Source: Propioniferax innocua | GTDB taxonomy: Bacteria > Actinomycetota > Actinomycetes > Propionibacteriales > Propionibacteriaceae | Reading direction: 5' to 3' | DNA length: 64,000 bases | NCBI RefSeq assembly: GCF_006716235.1 | Contig: NZ_VFOR01000002.1 | Coordinates: 248,001 to 312,000 of the forward strand | The notes under the pieces: model-generated | What the model saw: the letters and a program-made list of their open reading frames with translations, nothing else | Told to the model about the DNA's origin: nothing | Databases searched by the model: none | Shown: one piece after another, positions 22,701 through 31,817 of the stretch | How positions within the stretch are numbered: position 1 is the stretch's first letter | Layout of the letters: each line of letters begins with the position of its first letter | Position numbers and translations under genes: made by a program

Positions 22701-25250
22701 ATGACTTCACACGCACGCGTTCCGGAGAAGCCGACACTCGATGGGCTGGCCGACACCTGGTCGGCCCGTTGGGAGTCCGACCAGACCTACGCGTTCGTAC
22801 GTCCCGGATCCCGGGACGAGGTGTTCTCGATCGACACCCCACCGCCCACGGTCTCGGGGTCCCTGCACGTCGGGCATGTATTCAGCTACACACACACCGA
22901 CGTGGTGGCGCGCTATCAGCGCATGCTCGGCAAGCAGGTGTTCTACCCCATCGGGTGGGACGACAACGGGCTGCCCACCGAGCGTCGTGTGCAGAACTTC
23001 TACGGAGTCCGCTGTGATCCGTCGGTCCCCTACGACCCCGATTTCACGCCCCCGGAGAAGCCGGATCCCAAGAAGCAGGTTCCGATCAGCCGCAAGAACT
23101 TCGTGGAGCTGTGCCACGAGCTGACTCAGGTGGATGAGAAGGCCTTCGAGGATCTCTGGCGTCAGGTCGGCCTGTCGGTGGACTGGAACCAGCTCTACAC
23201 GACCATCTCCGACGACTCGCAGGCCGTGGCCCAGAAGGCCTTCCTGCGCAATGTCGCACGGGGTGAGGCCTATCTCTCCCATGCACCGACGCTGTGGGAC
23301 GTGACCTTCCAGACCGCCGTGGCGCAGGCCGAGCTCGAGGCTCGTGACTACCCCGGCGCGTACCACACGCTGCGTTTCGAGAAGGTCGATGCACCCGGGG
23401 AATACGTGCAGATCGAGACCACGCGCCCTGAGCTCCTGCCCGCAGTATGTGCCCTGATCGCCCATCCCGATGATGAGCGTTTCCAACCGCTGTTCGGCAC
23501 GTCGGTGCGCTCACCACTGTTCGATGTGGAAATCCCCGTGCTCGCCCACGCGGCGGCCGAGATGGACAAGGGCGCCGGTATCGCCATGTGCTGCACCTTC
23601 GGCGATCTGACCGACGTGCAGTGGTGGCGAGAACTCCAGCTCCCCACCCGCACCGTCATCGGCCGAGATGGGCGTCTCCTGCGTGAAACCCCGGAGTGGC
23701 TGGTGAACACCGCCCCGTACGAGCAGATCGCGGGCAAGACCACTCACTCGGCCCGTGAAGCCCTGGTGGAGATGCTGCGTGAATCCGGTGACATGCTCGG
23801 CGAACCGGAGAAGACACAGCGCAAGGCCAACTTCTTCGAGAAGGGCACCAAGCCGCTCGAGATCGTCTCCACGCGTCAGTGGTACATCCGCAACGGCGGA
23901 CGCGACGAAACTCTCAAACAGGAGCTGCTGAATCGCGGCAACGAGCTCGAGTGGGTGCCTGCGCACATGCGCCATCGCTACGAGAACTGGGTCAACGGGC
24001 TCAACGGCGACTGGCTCATCTCGCGTCAGCGCTACTTCGGTGTTCCCTTCCCCGTCTGGTACCGCCTCGACGCCGATGGCGAGCCCGACTACGACTCCCC
24101 GATCATGCCCGAGGAGTCGTCGCCGCCGATCGATCCGCAGTCTGATGTACCGGAGGGCTTCACCGCCGACCAACGCAATCAACCCGGTGGTTTCATCGGC
24201 GACCCCGATGTGATGGATACCTGGGCCACGTCATCGCTCAGCCCGCATCTGGCCACCGGCTGGGGCCGCGATGACGAGCTGTTCGGGCTCACCTTCCCCA
24301 TGGACATGGCCCCTCAGGCCCACGACATCATCCGGACGTGGCTGTTCTCGCGCGTGGTCCGGGCACACCTCGAGAACGACGTGTTGCCGTGGAAGCGGGC
24401 GACCATCTCCGGTTTCGTGATGGATCCGGACCGCAAGAAGATGTCGAAGTCGAAGGGCAATGTGGTGGTGCCCACCGACATCCTCGAACGCTTCGGCCCC
24501 GATGCGGTGCGCTGGCGCGCGGCCATGGCGCGTCCGGGCATGGACTCCCCGTTCGACGAATCGCAGATGAAGGTCGGCCGACGACTGGCGACCAAGATCC
24601 TCAACGCGGCCAAATTCGCCCTGACCATGGGGCCGATCGACGGTGAGGTCACCGAAGGACTCGATCTTGCGATGCTGACGGCCCTGCGCTCGGTCATCGA
24701 GCGGGCCACCGATGCCTTCGATTCCTACGACTACACCTCAGCGCTCGAGGCCGCGGAGCAGTTCTTCTGGGCATTCTGCGACGACCACATCGAGACGGTG
24801 AAGAAGCGCGCTCACGGCGACGACCAAGCAGCGGCTTCGGCTCGGGCGGCTCTCGCGCAGGCTCTCGACGTGATGCTGCGATTGTTCGCCCCCTTCATGC
24901 CGTTCGTGACCGAGGAGGTCTGGTCGTGGTGGCGCGAGGGCTCGGTGCATCGCCAGTCATGGCCGACCATCGATGAGCTGCCCGCCGACGGGGATCCGGA
25001 ACTGGTCGCTGATCTGGCCTCCGCCCTGATCGGGGTCCGCGGAGCCAAGTCCGATGCCAAAGTCTCGATGAAGACACCGATCCTCTCGGTCACCATCGCC
25101 GGTCCTGCCGAATCTCTGAAGCGATTGCGCAGCATCGAGCAGGATCTGCGGGCTGTCGGCAGCATCACCGGTGACATCACGTGGCTCGAGGGCGATGAGG
25201 TCGGCGTCAACGATGTCGTGCTGGGAGAACCTCCGGCCAAGCGAAAGTAG
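22701..25250 (+). CDS. valS: valyl-tRNA synthetase
   Basis: 849 residues. Charges tRNA-Val. Class I signatures: HIGH-type motif PPPTVSGSLHVGHVFSYTH and KMSKS-type motif DRKKMSKSKGNVVVP. The editing domain lies at about 190-340 (IETTRPELLPAVCALIAHPDD) and the anticodon-binding domain in the last 200 residues (FAPFMPFVTEEVWSWW). The protein lacks the long C-terminal coiled coil of E. coli ValS (951 residues). The start at 22701 is supported by TATGCT exactly 7 bases upstream; ATG at 22689 is an alternative adding four residues. Confidence 0.96.
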   Translation: MTSHARVPEKPTLDGLADTWSARWESDQTYAFVRPGSRDEVFSIDTPPPTVSGSLHVGHVFSYTHTDVVARYQRMLGKQVFYPIGWDDNGLPTERRVQNFYGVRCDPSVPYDPDFTPPEKPDPKKQVPISRKNFVELCHELTQVDEKAFEDLWRQVGLSVDWNQLYTTISDDSQAVAQKAFLRNVARGEAYLSHAPTLWDVTFQTAVAQAELEARDYPGAYHTLRFEKVDAPGEYVQIETTRPELLPAVCALIAHPDDERFQPLFGTSVRSPLFDVEIPVLAHAAAEMDKGAGIAMCCTFGDLTDVQWWRELQLPTRTVIGRDGRLLRETPEWLVNTAPYEQIAGKTTHSAREALVEMLRESGDMLGEPEKTQRKANFFEKGTKPLEIVSTRQWYIRNGGRDETLKQELLNRGNELEWVPAHMRHRYENWVNGLNGDWLISRQRYFGVPFPVWYRLDADGEPDYDSPIMPEESSPPIDPQSDVPEGFTADQRNQPGGFIGDPDVMDTWATSSLSPHLATGWGRDDELFGLTFPMDMAPQAHDIIRTWLFSRVVRAHLENDVLPWKRATISGFVMDPDRKKMSKSKGNVVVPTDILERFGPDAVRWRAAMARPGMDSPFDESQMKVGRRLATKILNAAKFALTMGPIDGEVTEGLDLAMLTALRSVIERATDAFDSYDYTSALEAAEQFFWAFCDDHIETVKKRAHGDDQAAASARAALAQALDVMLRLFAPFMPFVTEEVWSWWREGSVHRQSWPTIDELPADGDPELVADLASALIGVRGAKSDAKVSMKTPILSVTIAGPAESLKRLRSIEQDLRAVGSITGDITWLEGDEVGVNDVVLGEPPAKRK

Positions 25251-25256
25251 CCCTCT

Positions 25257-25329
25257 CGCAAAACTTCCCTCTCCGGCGACTCATGAGGGAAATCATCCCT
25301 CATGAGTCGCCCAGGAGGATGGTTTTGCG
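25257..25329. terminator. large nested hairpin after valS
   Basis: The core is a perfect 16-bp stem (25275-25290 with 25296-25311) and a 5-base loop. An outer 8-bp pair, CGCAAAAC (25257-25264) and GTTTTGCG (25322-25329), encloses it. It begins 7 bases past the valS stop and is a very stable terminator; the symmetry also makes it a possible DNA-binding or extrusion site. Confidence 0.8.
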
Positions 25330-25405
25330 AAGAGTCACCCCTATCCCGGAGGCTGTTTTCCGCTAGAGTCCCCGCCTGAAGCAGCGCCGCTTGAGGGAGA
25401 GATCC

Positions 25406-26800
25406 ATGCCGCAGCCCGGGAAGACACACCAGCAGAGCCAGACACGTCCAAAAGGCACGCCCCTGTCGCGGGCCATGCAGCCCATCAACACATTGGTGGA
25501 GCAATGGACGCCGACTGCACTGTTTTTCGGTATCGCGCTGACCTTCGTCGTGGCAACGCTGGCTTTCGTGCTGACCCCGGCCGGTCCGCTCGAGGTTCTG
25601 GGCGGATGGGGCGAAGGACTCTCGGGCCTTCTCGAGTTCATGACCCAGATGGCTCTGGTGCTCATGCTCGGGCACATGCTCGCGCACACTGGACCGGTCT
25701 CCCGGCTGCTGGATCGGCTCGCCGCCATCCCCCGCACCCCCATGCAGGCCTATCTGTTCGTGTTCATGGTGGCCGGCGTCGCGTCGCTGATCACGTGGGG
25801 GCTCGGTCTGGTCGTCGGCGCCCTGATGGCCAAAGAGGTGGCCAAGGTCGGGCGTGAACGGGGTCTGAAGCTCCACTTCCCGATGCTGGTGGCCGCCGGT
25901 TTCTCCGGTTTCGTCGTCTGGCACATGGGTTACTCCGGATCGGGCCCGCTGACCGCGGCGACCGCCGATTCGATCATCGCCGAATCCCTCCATGGGCAGA
26001 CGATCCCTGTGACCCGGACGATCTTCTCCACATGGAACCTGCTCGCCATCGTCGCGACGCTTCTCGTGGTGGGTTTGGCGTTGTTCCTCATCGCGCCGCG
26101 TGATCCCGAACAGGCGCATGAGCTCCCCGAGGGCGCCGACGCCGATCCCGATGCCGACCACGTGGACGACGTGCACACCCCTGCCGACCGACTGGATGCC
26201 AGCCGCATCCCGACGACGCTGATCGGCCTGGCTCTGGTGGCCTACCTCGTACTGAATTTCGTGCAGGGCGGCGGCCTGAGCCTCGACATCGTGAACTGGT
26301 CGTTCCTGGCCCTGATCCTGCTGCTGTCCCGCAATGGCTTCGAGGTTCTGCACCTGACCAAACGTGCCGCGGCGAACGTCGGGGACATCCTGCTGCAGTT
26401 CCCGCTCTACGCCGGAATCCTCGGGATCATGGAGACCAGCGGTCTCATCGAGCTCTTCTCCAACGCCCTGGTGAGCGTGGCGACACCGACGACCTTCGGG
26501 GTATTGGCTCTGATCAGCGCCGGCGTCACCAATTTCTTCGTCCCCTCCGGTGGAGGCCAGTTCGCCGTGCAGGCCCCGATCATGCTTGACGCCGCCAACC
26601 GCTTGGGCGTCGATCCGGCGGTCGCGATCATGGCTGTCTCCTACGGCGACCAGTGGACCAACATGATCCAGCCGTTCTGGGCGCTGCCGCTGTTGGCGAT
26701 CGCGGGGCTTCGCATGCGCGACATCCTCGGGTACACCACCGTCAGCCTGATCGCATCCGGCATCGTGTTCACCACCACATTGTTGCTCGTATCGATGTGA
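25406..26800 (+). CDS. AtoE-type short-chain fatty acid transporter
   Basis: 464 residues, strongly hydrophobic with about 10-12 membrane segments. The pattern GLSGLLEFMTQMALVLMLGHM, WGLGLVVGALMAKEVAK, GYSGSGPLTAATAD and the C-terminal NFFVPSGGGQFAVQAPIML, SYGDQWTNMIQPFWALPLL fits the TIGR00366/AtoE family. Members import acetoacetate and short-chain fatty acids. An acidic cytoplasmic loop lies near 240-265 (EGADADPDADHVDDVH). The ATG at 25406 is chosen because GGGAG lies 6 bases upstream. No beta-oxidation genes are nearby, so the substrate is inferred from the family only. Confidence 0.88.
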   Translation: MPQPGKTHQQSQTRPKGTPLSRAMQPINTLVEQWTPTALFFGIALTFVVATLAFVLTPAGPLEVLGGWGEGLSGLLEFMTQMALVLMLGHMLAHTGPVSRLLDRLAAIPRTPMQAYLFVFMVAGVASLITWGLGLVVGALMAKEVAKVGRERGLKLHFPMLVAAGFSGFVVWHMGYSGSGPLTAATADSIIAESLHGQTIPVTRTIFSTWNLLAIVATLLVVGLALFLIAPRDPEQAHELPEGADADPDADHVDDVHTPADRLDASRIPTTLIGLALVAYLVLNFVQGGGLSLDIVNWSFLALILLLSRNGFEVLHLTKRAAANVGDILLQFPLYAGILGIMETSGLIELFSNALVSVATPTTFGVLALISAGVTNFFVPSGGGQFAVQAPIMLDAANRLGVDPAVAIMAVSYGDQWTNMIQPFWALPLLAIAGLRMRDILGYTTVSLIASGIVFTTTLLLVSM

Positions 26801-26900
26801 AGGCACCCACTTCGCGCCGTTCCTCTTGCCTCGAGGAGGCCACGCTTGGGGAGATTTCCGATCTCCGAACAACTTCGCAGTTCCATGAAACAGTGACTAC

Positions 26901-29069
26901 ATGGCCCTGCGTGATGACGCCGTCCGCATCCTCCACGATCTGACCCGCCGAGACGACGCCACCTTTCGTCCCGGCCAGTTCGAAGCCATTGAAGCGCTCG
27001 TCCGTGACCAGCGCCGTGTGCTGGTCGTACAGCGCACGGGTTGGGGAAAGTCGGCGGTCTACTTCGTCGCCGGTCGGATGCGCCGCCAGCAGGGCTTCGG
27101 CCCGACGCTCATCGTCTCGCCGTTGCTGTCGCTGATGCGCGACCAGGTCGCCGCCGCCCAGCGCGCTCATCTGCGTGCGGCGGAGGTGAGTTCGAGCAAC
27201 ATCGACGAGTGGCAGGACATCTTCGATGAGATCGCCACCGGGGACATCGACCTGCTGCTGGTCTCGCCCGAACGGCTCGTCAACCCCAGGTTCCGGGCCG
27301 AGGTCCTGCCACGCCTCATGGAGAATCTGGGCCTCCTCGTGATCGACGAGGCACACTGCATCTCCGATTGGGGCCACGACTTCCGTCCGGACTACCGCCG
27401 CATCCGAGAGCTCATCGCCGGCCTCCCCACCGGTGTTCCGGTGCTCGCCACCACCGCCACCGCCAACGAACGCGTCGTCGATGACGTGGCCGAGCAGCTG
27501 TCGGTGCGTCACGACGTCCCGCATCCGGGCGTCCAGGCCCCATCCAGCGCGGCTTCCTCCCACGACGTGTTGACCCTGCGGGGAGCGCTCGCCCGGGAAT
27601 CTCTGCGTCTGGGCGTCCTGCGGCTGGCGAGCCCCACACAGCGGCTCGGTTGGCTCCTGGCCCATCTCCACGAGCTTCCAGGCTCCGGCATCATCTACAC
27701 CCTCACCGTGGCCGCCGCTCATGACACGGCGGAGTTGCTGGCTCAGGCAGGACATGACGCCGTTGCCTACACCGGCCAGACCGACCCGGAAGAGCGTCAG
27801 GAGATCGAGGCGCGGCTCAAGGCCAACGAGGTCAAGGCCGTGGTCGCCACCAGCGCGCTGGGGATGGGCTTCGACAAGCCAGACCTCGGCTTCGTCGTCC
27901 ACTTCGGAGCTCCATCGTCGCCAGTGGCCTACTATCAGCAGATCGGACGCGCGGGGCGCGCCGTGGAGAACGCTGACGTGCTGTTGTTGCCAGGTGCTGA
28001 GGACAAGGACATCTGGGCATACTTCGCCACCGCCTCGATGCCCTCCGAAGAACGTGCCGAAGCCGTTCTCGGCGCGCTCGCCGACGGCCCGCGGACGCTC
28101 ACGCAGATCGAGGCCGCAGTCGACCTTCGACGCTCCCCCCTGCAATTGCTGCTCAAGGTGTTGGCCGTCGAAGGTGCAGTGGAACAGCAGGGCCGCGAAT
28201 GGGCGCTCTCGGGTAACCGTTGGGTGTACGACGCCGAGCGTTACCGACGGGTCGCTCAGACCCGGGAATCCGAGCAGGAGGCGATGCTCGCGTATGAAAG
28301 AACCACCGGATGCCGGATGGAGTTCCTCACCCGACAGCTGGACGACCCGAACGCACACCCCTGCGGCCGCTGCGACACCTGTCTGGCCGCGCGTGGGGAA
28401 CCGGCGTGGTATCCAGCCGATGTTCCTCCGGAGTGGGTGACCCGCGCGCAGGAGGTCGTGAGTCGCGCAGGCGTCGTGGTGACCCCACGCAAGCAGTGGC
28501 CCAGCGGCCTTGCCAAACGCGGCGTCCAGCTCAAGGGAAAGATCCCCGAGGACGAACGCCCGGCCGAGGGTCGCGTCATCGCACGATTGACCGATCTTGG
28601 CCATGGGCAGACGCTGCGTGCCCTGTTCGCCCCCGGGCCCGATGGCCGGCCTCAGGATCAGCCGATGCCCGAGGCACTGCGCGCAGCAATTATCGAGGTC
28701 TTGCGCGCCTGGGACTGGCAGCGCCCGGCAGCGGTGGTTTCCATCCCCTCTGCGACACGGCCGGAGTTGGTCCGTTCCACTGCTGCCGGTATCGCCACGA
28801 TGGGCCGCATGGTGGATCTGGGGTCGCTGGATCTCGATCCGACGCTCCCCCAGCCGGGTCGAGGGAACAGCACGTACCGCGTGGCGTCCATCTGGGGCCG
28901 AGTGCGGGTTCCGGACGCGATGGCCGCCGAGCTATCCGGGCTCGACGGCCCCGTGCTGCTCGTGGATGACCGCATCGACACGGGGTGGACGATGACGGTG
29001 GTGGCACGAGAACTGTTGCGAGCAGGCTGCCCGGGCGTGCTGCCGTTCGCGCTGGCGCTCGAAGCCTGA
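26901..29069 (+). CDS. recQ: RecQ family DNA helicase with phosphoribosyltransferase-like C terminus
   Basis: 722 residues. Superfamily 2 helicase motifs: I QRTGWGKSAVYF, Ia SPLLSLMRDQ, II VIDEAHCISDWGHDFRP, III ATTATA, V GMGFDKPDLGFVVHFGAP and VI QQIGRAGRA. The RecQ zinc-binding cysteines follow (TTGCRMEFL, HPCGRCDTCL). No HRDC domain is seen. Instead the last 190 residues end in GPVLLVDDRIDTGWTMTVVA, which resembles the PRPP-binding loop of phosphoribosyltransferases. E. coli RecQ is 609 residues. The downstream region carries a VWA remnant. Confidence 0.92.
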   Translation: MALRDDAVRILHDLTRRDDATFRPGQFEAIEALVRDQRRVLVVQRTGWGKSAVYFVAGRMRRQQGFGPTLIVSPLLSLMRDQVAAAQRAHLRAAEVSSSNIDEWQDIFDEIATGDIDLLLVSPERLVNPRFRAEVLPRLMENLGLLVIDEAHCISDWGHDFRPDYRRIRELIAGLPTGVPVLATTATANERVVDDVAEQLSVRHDVPHPGVQAPSSAASSHDVLTLRGALARESLRLGVLRLASPTQRLGWLLAHLHELPGSGIIYTLTVAAAHDTAELLAQAGHDAVAYTGQTDPEERQEIEARLKANEVKAVVATSALGMGFDKPDLGFVVHFGAPSSPVAYYQQIGRAGRAVENADVLLLPGAEDKDIWAYFATASMPSEERAEAVLGALADGPRTLTQIEAAVDLRRSPLQLLLKVLAVEGAVEQQGREWALSGNRWVYDAERYRRVAQTRESEQEAMLAYERTTGCRMEFLTRQLDDPNAHPCGRCDTCLAARGEPAWYPADVPPEWVTRAQEVVSRAGVVVTPRKQWPSGLAKRGVQLKGKIPEDERPAEGRVIARLTDLGHGQTLRALFAPGPDGRPQDQPMPEALRAAIIEVLRAWDWQRPAAVVSIPSATRPELVRSTAAGIATMGRMVDLGSLDLDPTLPQPGRGNSTYRVASIWGRVRVPDAMAAELSGLDGPVLLVDDRIDTGWTMTVVARELLRAGCPGVLPFALALEA

Positions 29070-29150
29070 CCGGGGACTTCCGGCCCGTGGCGCCTTGACG
29101 ACCCCACCGCGTGTCAATGCACAGTTCCACATGGAAAAGCCAAGGGGGCG

Positions 29151-29340
29151 ATGACCAACCCTCTCGGCCGCACCCTCATCGTCGTCGCCTGTCTGCTGGT
29201 GTTCGGCGGCACCACCCGCATCCAAGCCATCAAGGACGCACTCAACAACGTCGTCGACATGCCCGACGGATCCACCCACATGGGCCTGTGCGTCTACGGT
29301 TCCCACGACCACCCCGAAGGCAGCCCGCCCACGGCGGCGT
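29151..29340 (+). pseudogene. decayed VWA-domain gene fragment
   Basis: An ATG at 29151, preceded by AAGGGGG, opens a frame with a signal-like MTNPLGRTLIVVACLLVFGG. It then passes directly into TTRIQAIKDALNNVVD and LCVYGSHDHPEGSP, which align with TTRIDAAKKALHSVID and LRVYGSHDNPEGSP of the three intact VWA proteins downstream. The segment carrying the DxSxS metal site is missing, and the match ends exactly where the stop of the XRE gene begins at 29341. The frame stays open to 29663, but that part is antisense to the XRE gene. Interpreted as the remnant of a fourth, older copy. Confidence 0.75.
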
Positions 29341-29865
29341 TCAGCCCAAGACCTTCATCCAGTGGGCCAAGGCCTCGTCGCTGCGGGCGATGCCATAAGC
29401 ATGCAACAACTCGGCGACGCGGGGGTGGCTCACCCGCAGCGACGCCACGACCTCGAGCCACTCCTCCGCGCTGGCCACGGACCGAAACAAGGCCTGGACA
29501 TCGTGGACGGCGGCCTCTTCATCTCGCTTGTCGGGTCGCCGACGCAGTTGCCTGGTCGTCTGCTCATTCCATTCGTAATGCGCGTCGACGACTTCAGCGA
29601 CGCGCACCTCGACCTCGGCGGGCGGCACGACCCCGGATTCGACGCCGAGAGCCAGGTCGTTGAGACCGCGCAGGCGGGCGAGGGCATGCGGATTGCCGAT
29701 CTTGACACGCCTCCCAGCGACCAGATGCGAGAGCATGGGAGCTGACAAGCCGATGCCGCGCGCGATCTGCGACTGGTTCATACCGAGAAAGCGCACGATG
29801 CGTGCGACGATGTCGGACACCGGTTCGCCGTAGAGTCGTCGCTGGCTGCCCATGTTCGCGTCCAT
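29341..29865 (-). CDS. XRE family helix-turn-helix regulator
   Basis: 174 residues from ATG at 29865. The N-terminal HTH is VARIVRFLGMNQSQIARGIG, then LSAPMLSHLVAGRRVKIGNP. The C-terminal two-thirds is helical and charged (VEVRVAEVVDAHYEWNEQ, LRRRPDKRDEEAAVHDV, ASAEEWLEVVASLRVSHPRV) with no recognised domain. It is divergent from the three VWA genes and shares a 95-base control region with them, so it is the likely local regulator. TTG at 29895 would extend it by ten residues. The 3' end abuts the VWA remnant. Confidence 0.85.
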   Translation of the reverse strand: MDANMGSQRRLYGEPVSDIVARIVRFLGMNQSQIARGIGLSAPMLSHLVAGRRVKIGNPHALARLRGLNDLALGVESGVVPPAEVEVRVAEVVDAHYEWNEQTTRQLRRRPDKRDEEAAVHDVQALFRSVASAEEWLEVVASLRVSHPRVAELLHAYGIARSDEALAHWMKVLG

Positions 29866-29886
29866 GACTCCGAACTTTACTAGAGC

Positions 29887-29916
29887 TTGACTCAAACCCG
29901 ACCGGAACCATATGTT
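29887..29916 (+). promoter_or_regulatory. promoter of the VWA gene array
   Basis: -35 TTGACT (29887-29892), an 18-bp spacer and -10 TATGTT (29911-29916); start expected near 29923, leaving a leader of about 38 bases with AGGAGAAGGAG before the ATG at 29961. Confidence 0.7.
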
Positions 29917-29929
29917 TCCTTTCGGAAAC
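29914..29929. promoter_or_regulatory. candidate operator between XRE and VWA genes
   Basis: Perfect dyad GTTTCC-TTTC-GGAAAC overlapping the end of the -10 box and the predicted transcription start of the VWA array. It is the only clear dyad in the divergent region, so it is a natural binding site for the XRE protein (inference). Confidence 0.55.
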
Positions 29930-29960
29930 TTTTGACCACTCAGCCAGGAGAAGGAGCACC

Positions 29961-31790
29961 ATGCCAGCCATCACACCGCGCATCCTCGCCGGCCTCACCG
30001 CCTGCACGTTGGCCCTCACCTCCCTCTCGAGCGCACCTGCCTCGGCCGAGCCTGAGCCGGGGACAAAGCAGACCCGGAAAGTTCACCTCATCATGGACTC
30101 CTCCGGCTCCATGGCCGAACCCACCGGCGGAGGCACCACCCGCATCGACGCCGCCAAAAAAGCCCTCCACAGCGTCATCGACAACACCCCCGACGACACC
30201 GAACTCGGACTGCGCGTCTACGGCTCCCACGACAACCCCGAAGGCAGCCCCGAATCCTGCAAAGACTCCGACCTCGTCGTCCCCATCGCCACCGACAACC
30301 GCGACCGGCTCCGCACCGAAGTCGACAAATACAAACCCGTCGGCTGGACACCCATCGATCATTCGCTGCGGGAAGCGGGCAAAGACATCGGCTCTCCCGG
30401 GGAGGATGAGCAGTACACCGTCATCCTCGTCTCCGATGGCGAGGAAACGTGCGTCCCCGACCCCTGCCCGGCTGCCGCCGAACTCGCTGAGAAAGGCATC
30501 GACGTCTCAGTGAACGTCATCGGCCTCAACGTCTCCGGCAAGGCCAAGGAGCAGCTGCAATGCATCGCCGACAAAGGCAAGGGCGAGTACTACGACGTGG
30601 ACAACGCCGAAGATCTCGAAGAAGCCCTCAACCAAGCGGCCAAACGCACCGGACAGGGATTAACGATGTCCGGTGAGCCCGTCACCGGCTCCCCGACCCC
30701 CGAAGACGCGCCCGTCCTCGAACCCGGCACGTACACCGACACCTTGCCCGCCAACGAAGAGCCCCGCTGGTACCGCGTCCCACGAGCCATGGCCGAGAAC
30801 ACCCTGTGGGCCGGTGGTTTCATCCAGAACGCCGCCGACCGGGGAAATGCCCTGGCCATCCGCTGGTACCACCCGAACGATCCCGAAGACGACTGCTTCT
30901 GGGACAAATCCTCCACCCGGGCCGGGGACGGGTTCCATCTCGGGGGCGTGGCGGTCCCCAGCGTGTCCACCACGTTCACCACTGCCTGCACCGAGCCCAG
31001 CGACGAACTCCTGCTGCAGTTGTCCCTGGATCAGGACACCGAGCTGCCGGTCCAGTTCACCATCGTCGATGAGCCCGCAGTGGAGGACCCCGAATCACTC
31101 CCCGAAGCCGCGTCGTCGCCGCAATGGCAGGACATGCCCGAGGAGAAAGCCGACGGCGACCCCCTGATCGGCGGTGCTTCCCTCGCCGACGCGCCCGTGC
31201 TGGAGCCCGGCTCCGCTCACCCCATCAACCTCACCCGTGGCGAGGTCCAGTTCTTCGCTGTCGACCTCGACTGGGGCCAGAGCCTACAGGCCCAGGCGTC
31301 GATGGAAGCCGGCGAGCTCGTCCAGATGCATTGGTCCATCGAGATCTACAGCCAGTTCGGTACCGCGAGTGGTGATTTGGGCGCCGAATCCTTCGGGCTG
31401 CTGAAGGACGGCGTCACCCTGAAAAACGCGACTCCCGAGATCCGGTACAACAACCGGGGCGAAGTGGGCGTGGTCGGGCAGACCGCTCTTCCGGGACGGT
31501 ACTACGTGGTCGTCGCCGGCGGTGACGCCGACGAGAACACCTCCCTCAACCTCGAAACACCCGGCACGCTCCAAGTCGATGTCATCGGCGACGCCGGGAC
31601 CGGGGAACCCACGTACCGGGAGGCCGAAGAGCCGCAGCCTGGGCCCGATGCACCCCGACCCGAAGGAGAGCAAGAGTCCGATGATGGGAGCAGCGGTCAG
31701 AACTGGGGCCTCATCGGCGGGCTCGCCGGAGGAGCTGTACTCCTGGCCGGTCTGGGCGTCGGTGCGGTCTGGTTCCTGCGTCGACTCTGA
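29961..31790 (+). CDS. VWA-domain surface protein, copy 1
   Basis: 609 residues. Signal peptide (1-29, ACTLALTSLSSAPASA), then a VWA domain (about 38-225) with metal site VHLIMDSSGSMAEP (DxSxS), a threonine in PVGWTPIDHSLREAG and ILVSDGEETC. Two beta-sandwich modules follow that resemble pre-peptidase C-terminal domains (APVLEPGTYTDTLPANEEP, RWYRVPRAM; APVLEPGSAHPINLTRGEVQ, FFAVDLDWGQ). A Pro/Glu stalk, one membrane segment (GLIGGLAGGAVLLAGLGVGA) and a WFLRRL tail end the protein. It is likely extracellular, anchored at the C terminus and ion-dependent in ligand binding. First of three tandem copies. Ligand unknown. Confidence 0.88.
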   Translation: MPAITPRILAGLTACTLALTSLSSAPASAEPEPGTKQTRKVHLIMDSSGSMAEPTGGGTTRIDAAKKALHSVIDNTPDDTELGLRVYGSHDNPEGSPESCKDSDLVVPIATDNRDRLRTEVDKYKPVGWTPIDHSLREAGKDIGSPGEDEQYTVILVSDGEETCVPDPCPAAAELAEKGIDVSVNVIGLNVSGKAKEQLQCIADKGKGEYYDVDNAEDLEEALNQAAKRTGQGLTMSGEPVTGSPTPEDAPVLEPGTYTDTLPANEEPRWYRVPRAMAENTLWAGGFIQNAADRGNALAIRWYHPNDPEDDCFWDKSSTRAGDGFHLGGVAVPSVSTTFTTACTEPSDELLLQLSLDQDTELPVQFTIVDEPAVEDPESLPEAASSPQWQDMPEEKADGDPLIGGASLADAPVLEPGSAHPINLTRGEVQFFAVDLDWGQSLQAQASMEAGELVQMHWSIEIYSQFGTASGDLGAESFGLLKDGVTLKNATPEIRYNNRGEVGVVGQTALPGRYYVVVAGGDADENTSLNLETPGTLQVDVIGDAGTGEPTYREAEEPQPGPDAPRPEGEQESDDGSSGQNWGLIGGLAGGAVLLAGLGVGAVWFLRRL

Positions 31791-31817
31791 CACCCCAACG
31801 ACACCCGAAGGAGCACC

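Noticed and set aside
24812-26872. A 686-codon minus-strand frame across valS and the AtoE-type gene
   Set aside because: Spans two well-supported genes and their terminator on the other strand; low-complexity His/Gln-rich translation.
26769-28604. A 611-codon minus-strand frame opposite recQ
   Set aside because: Antisense shadow of the helicase motifs; no start signal.
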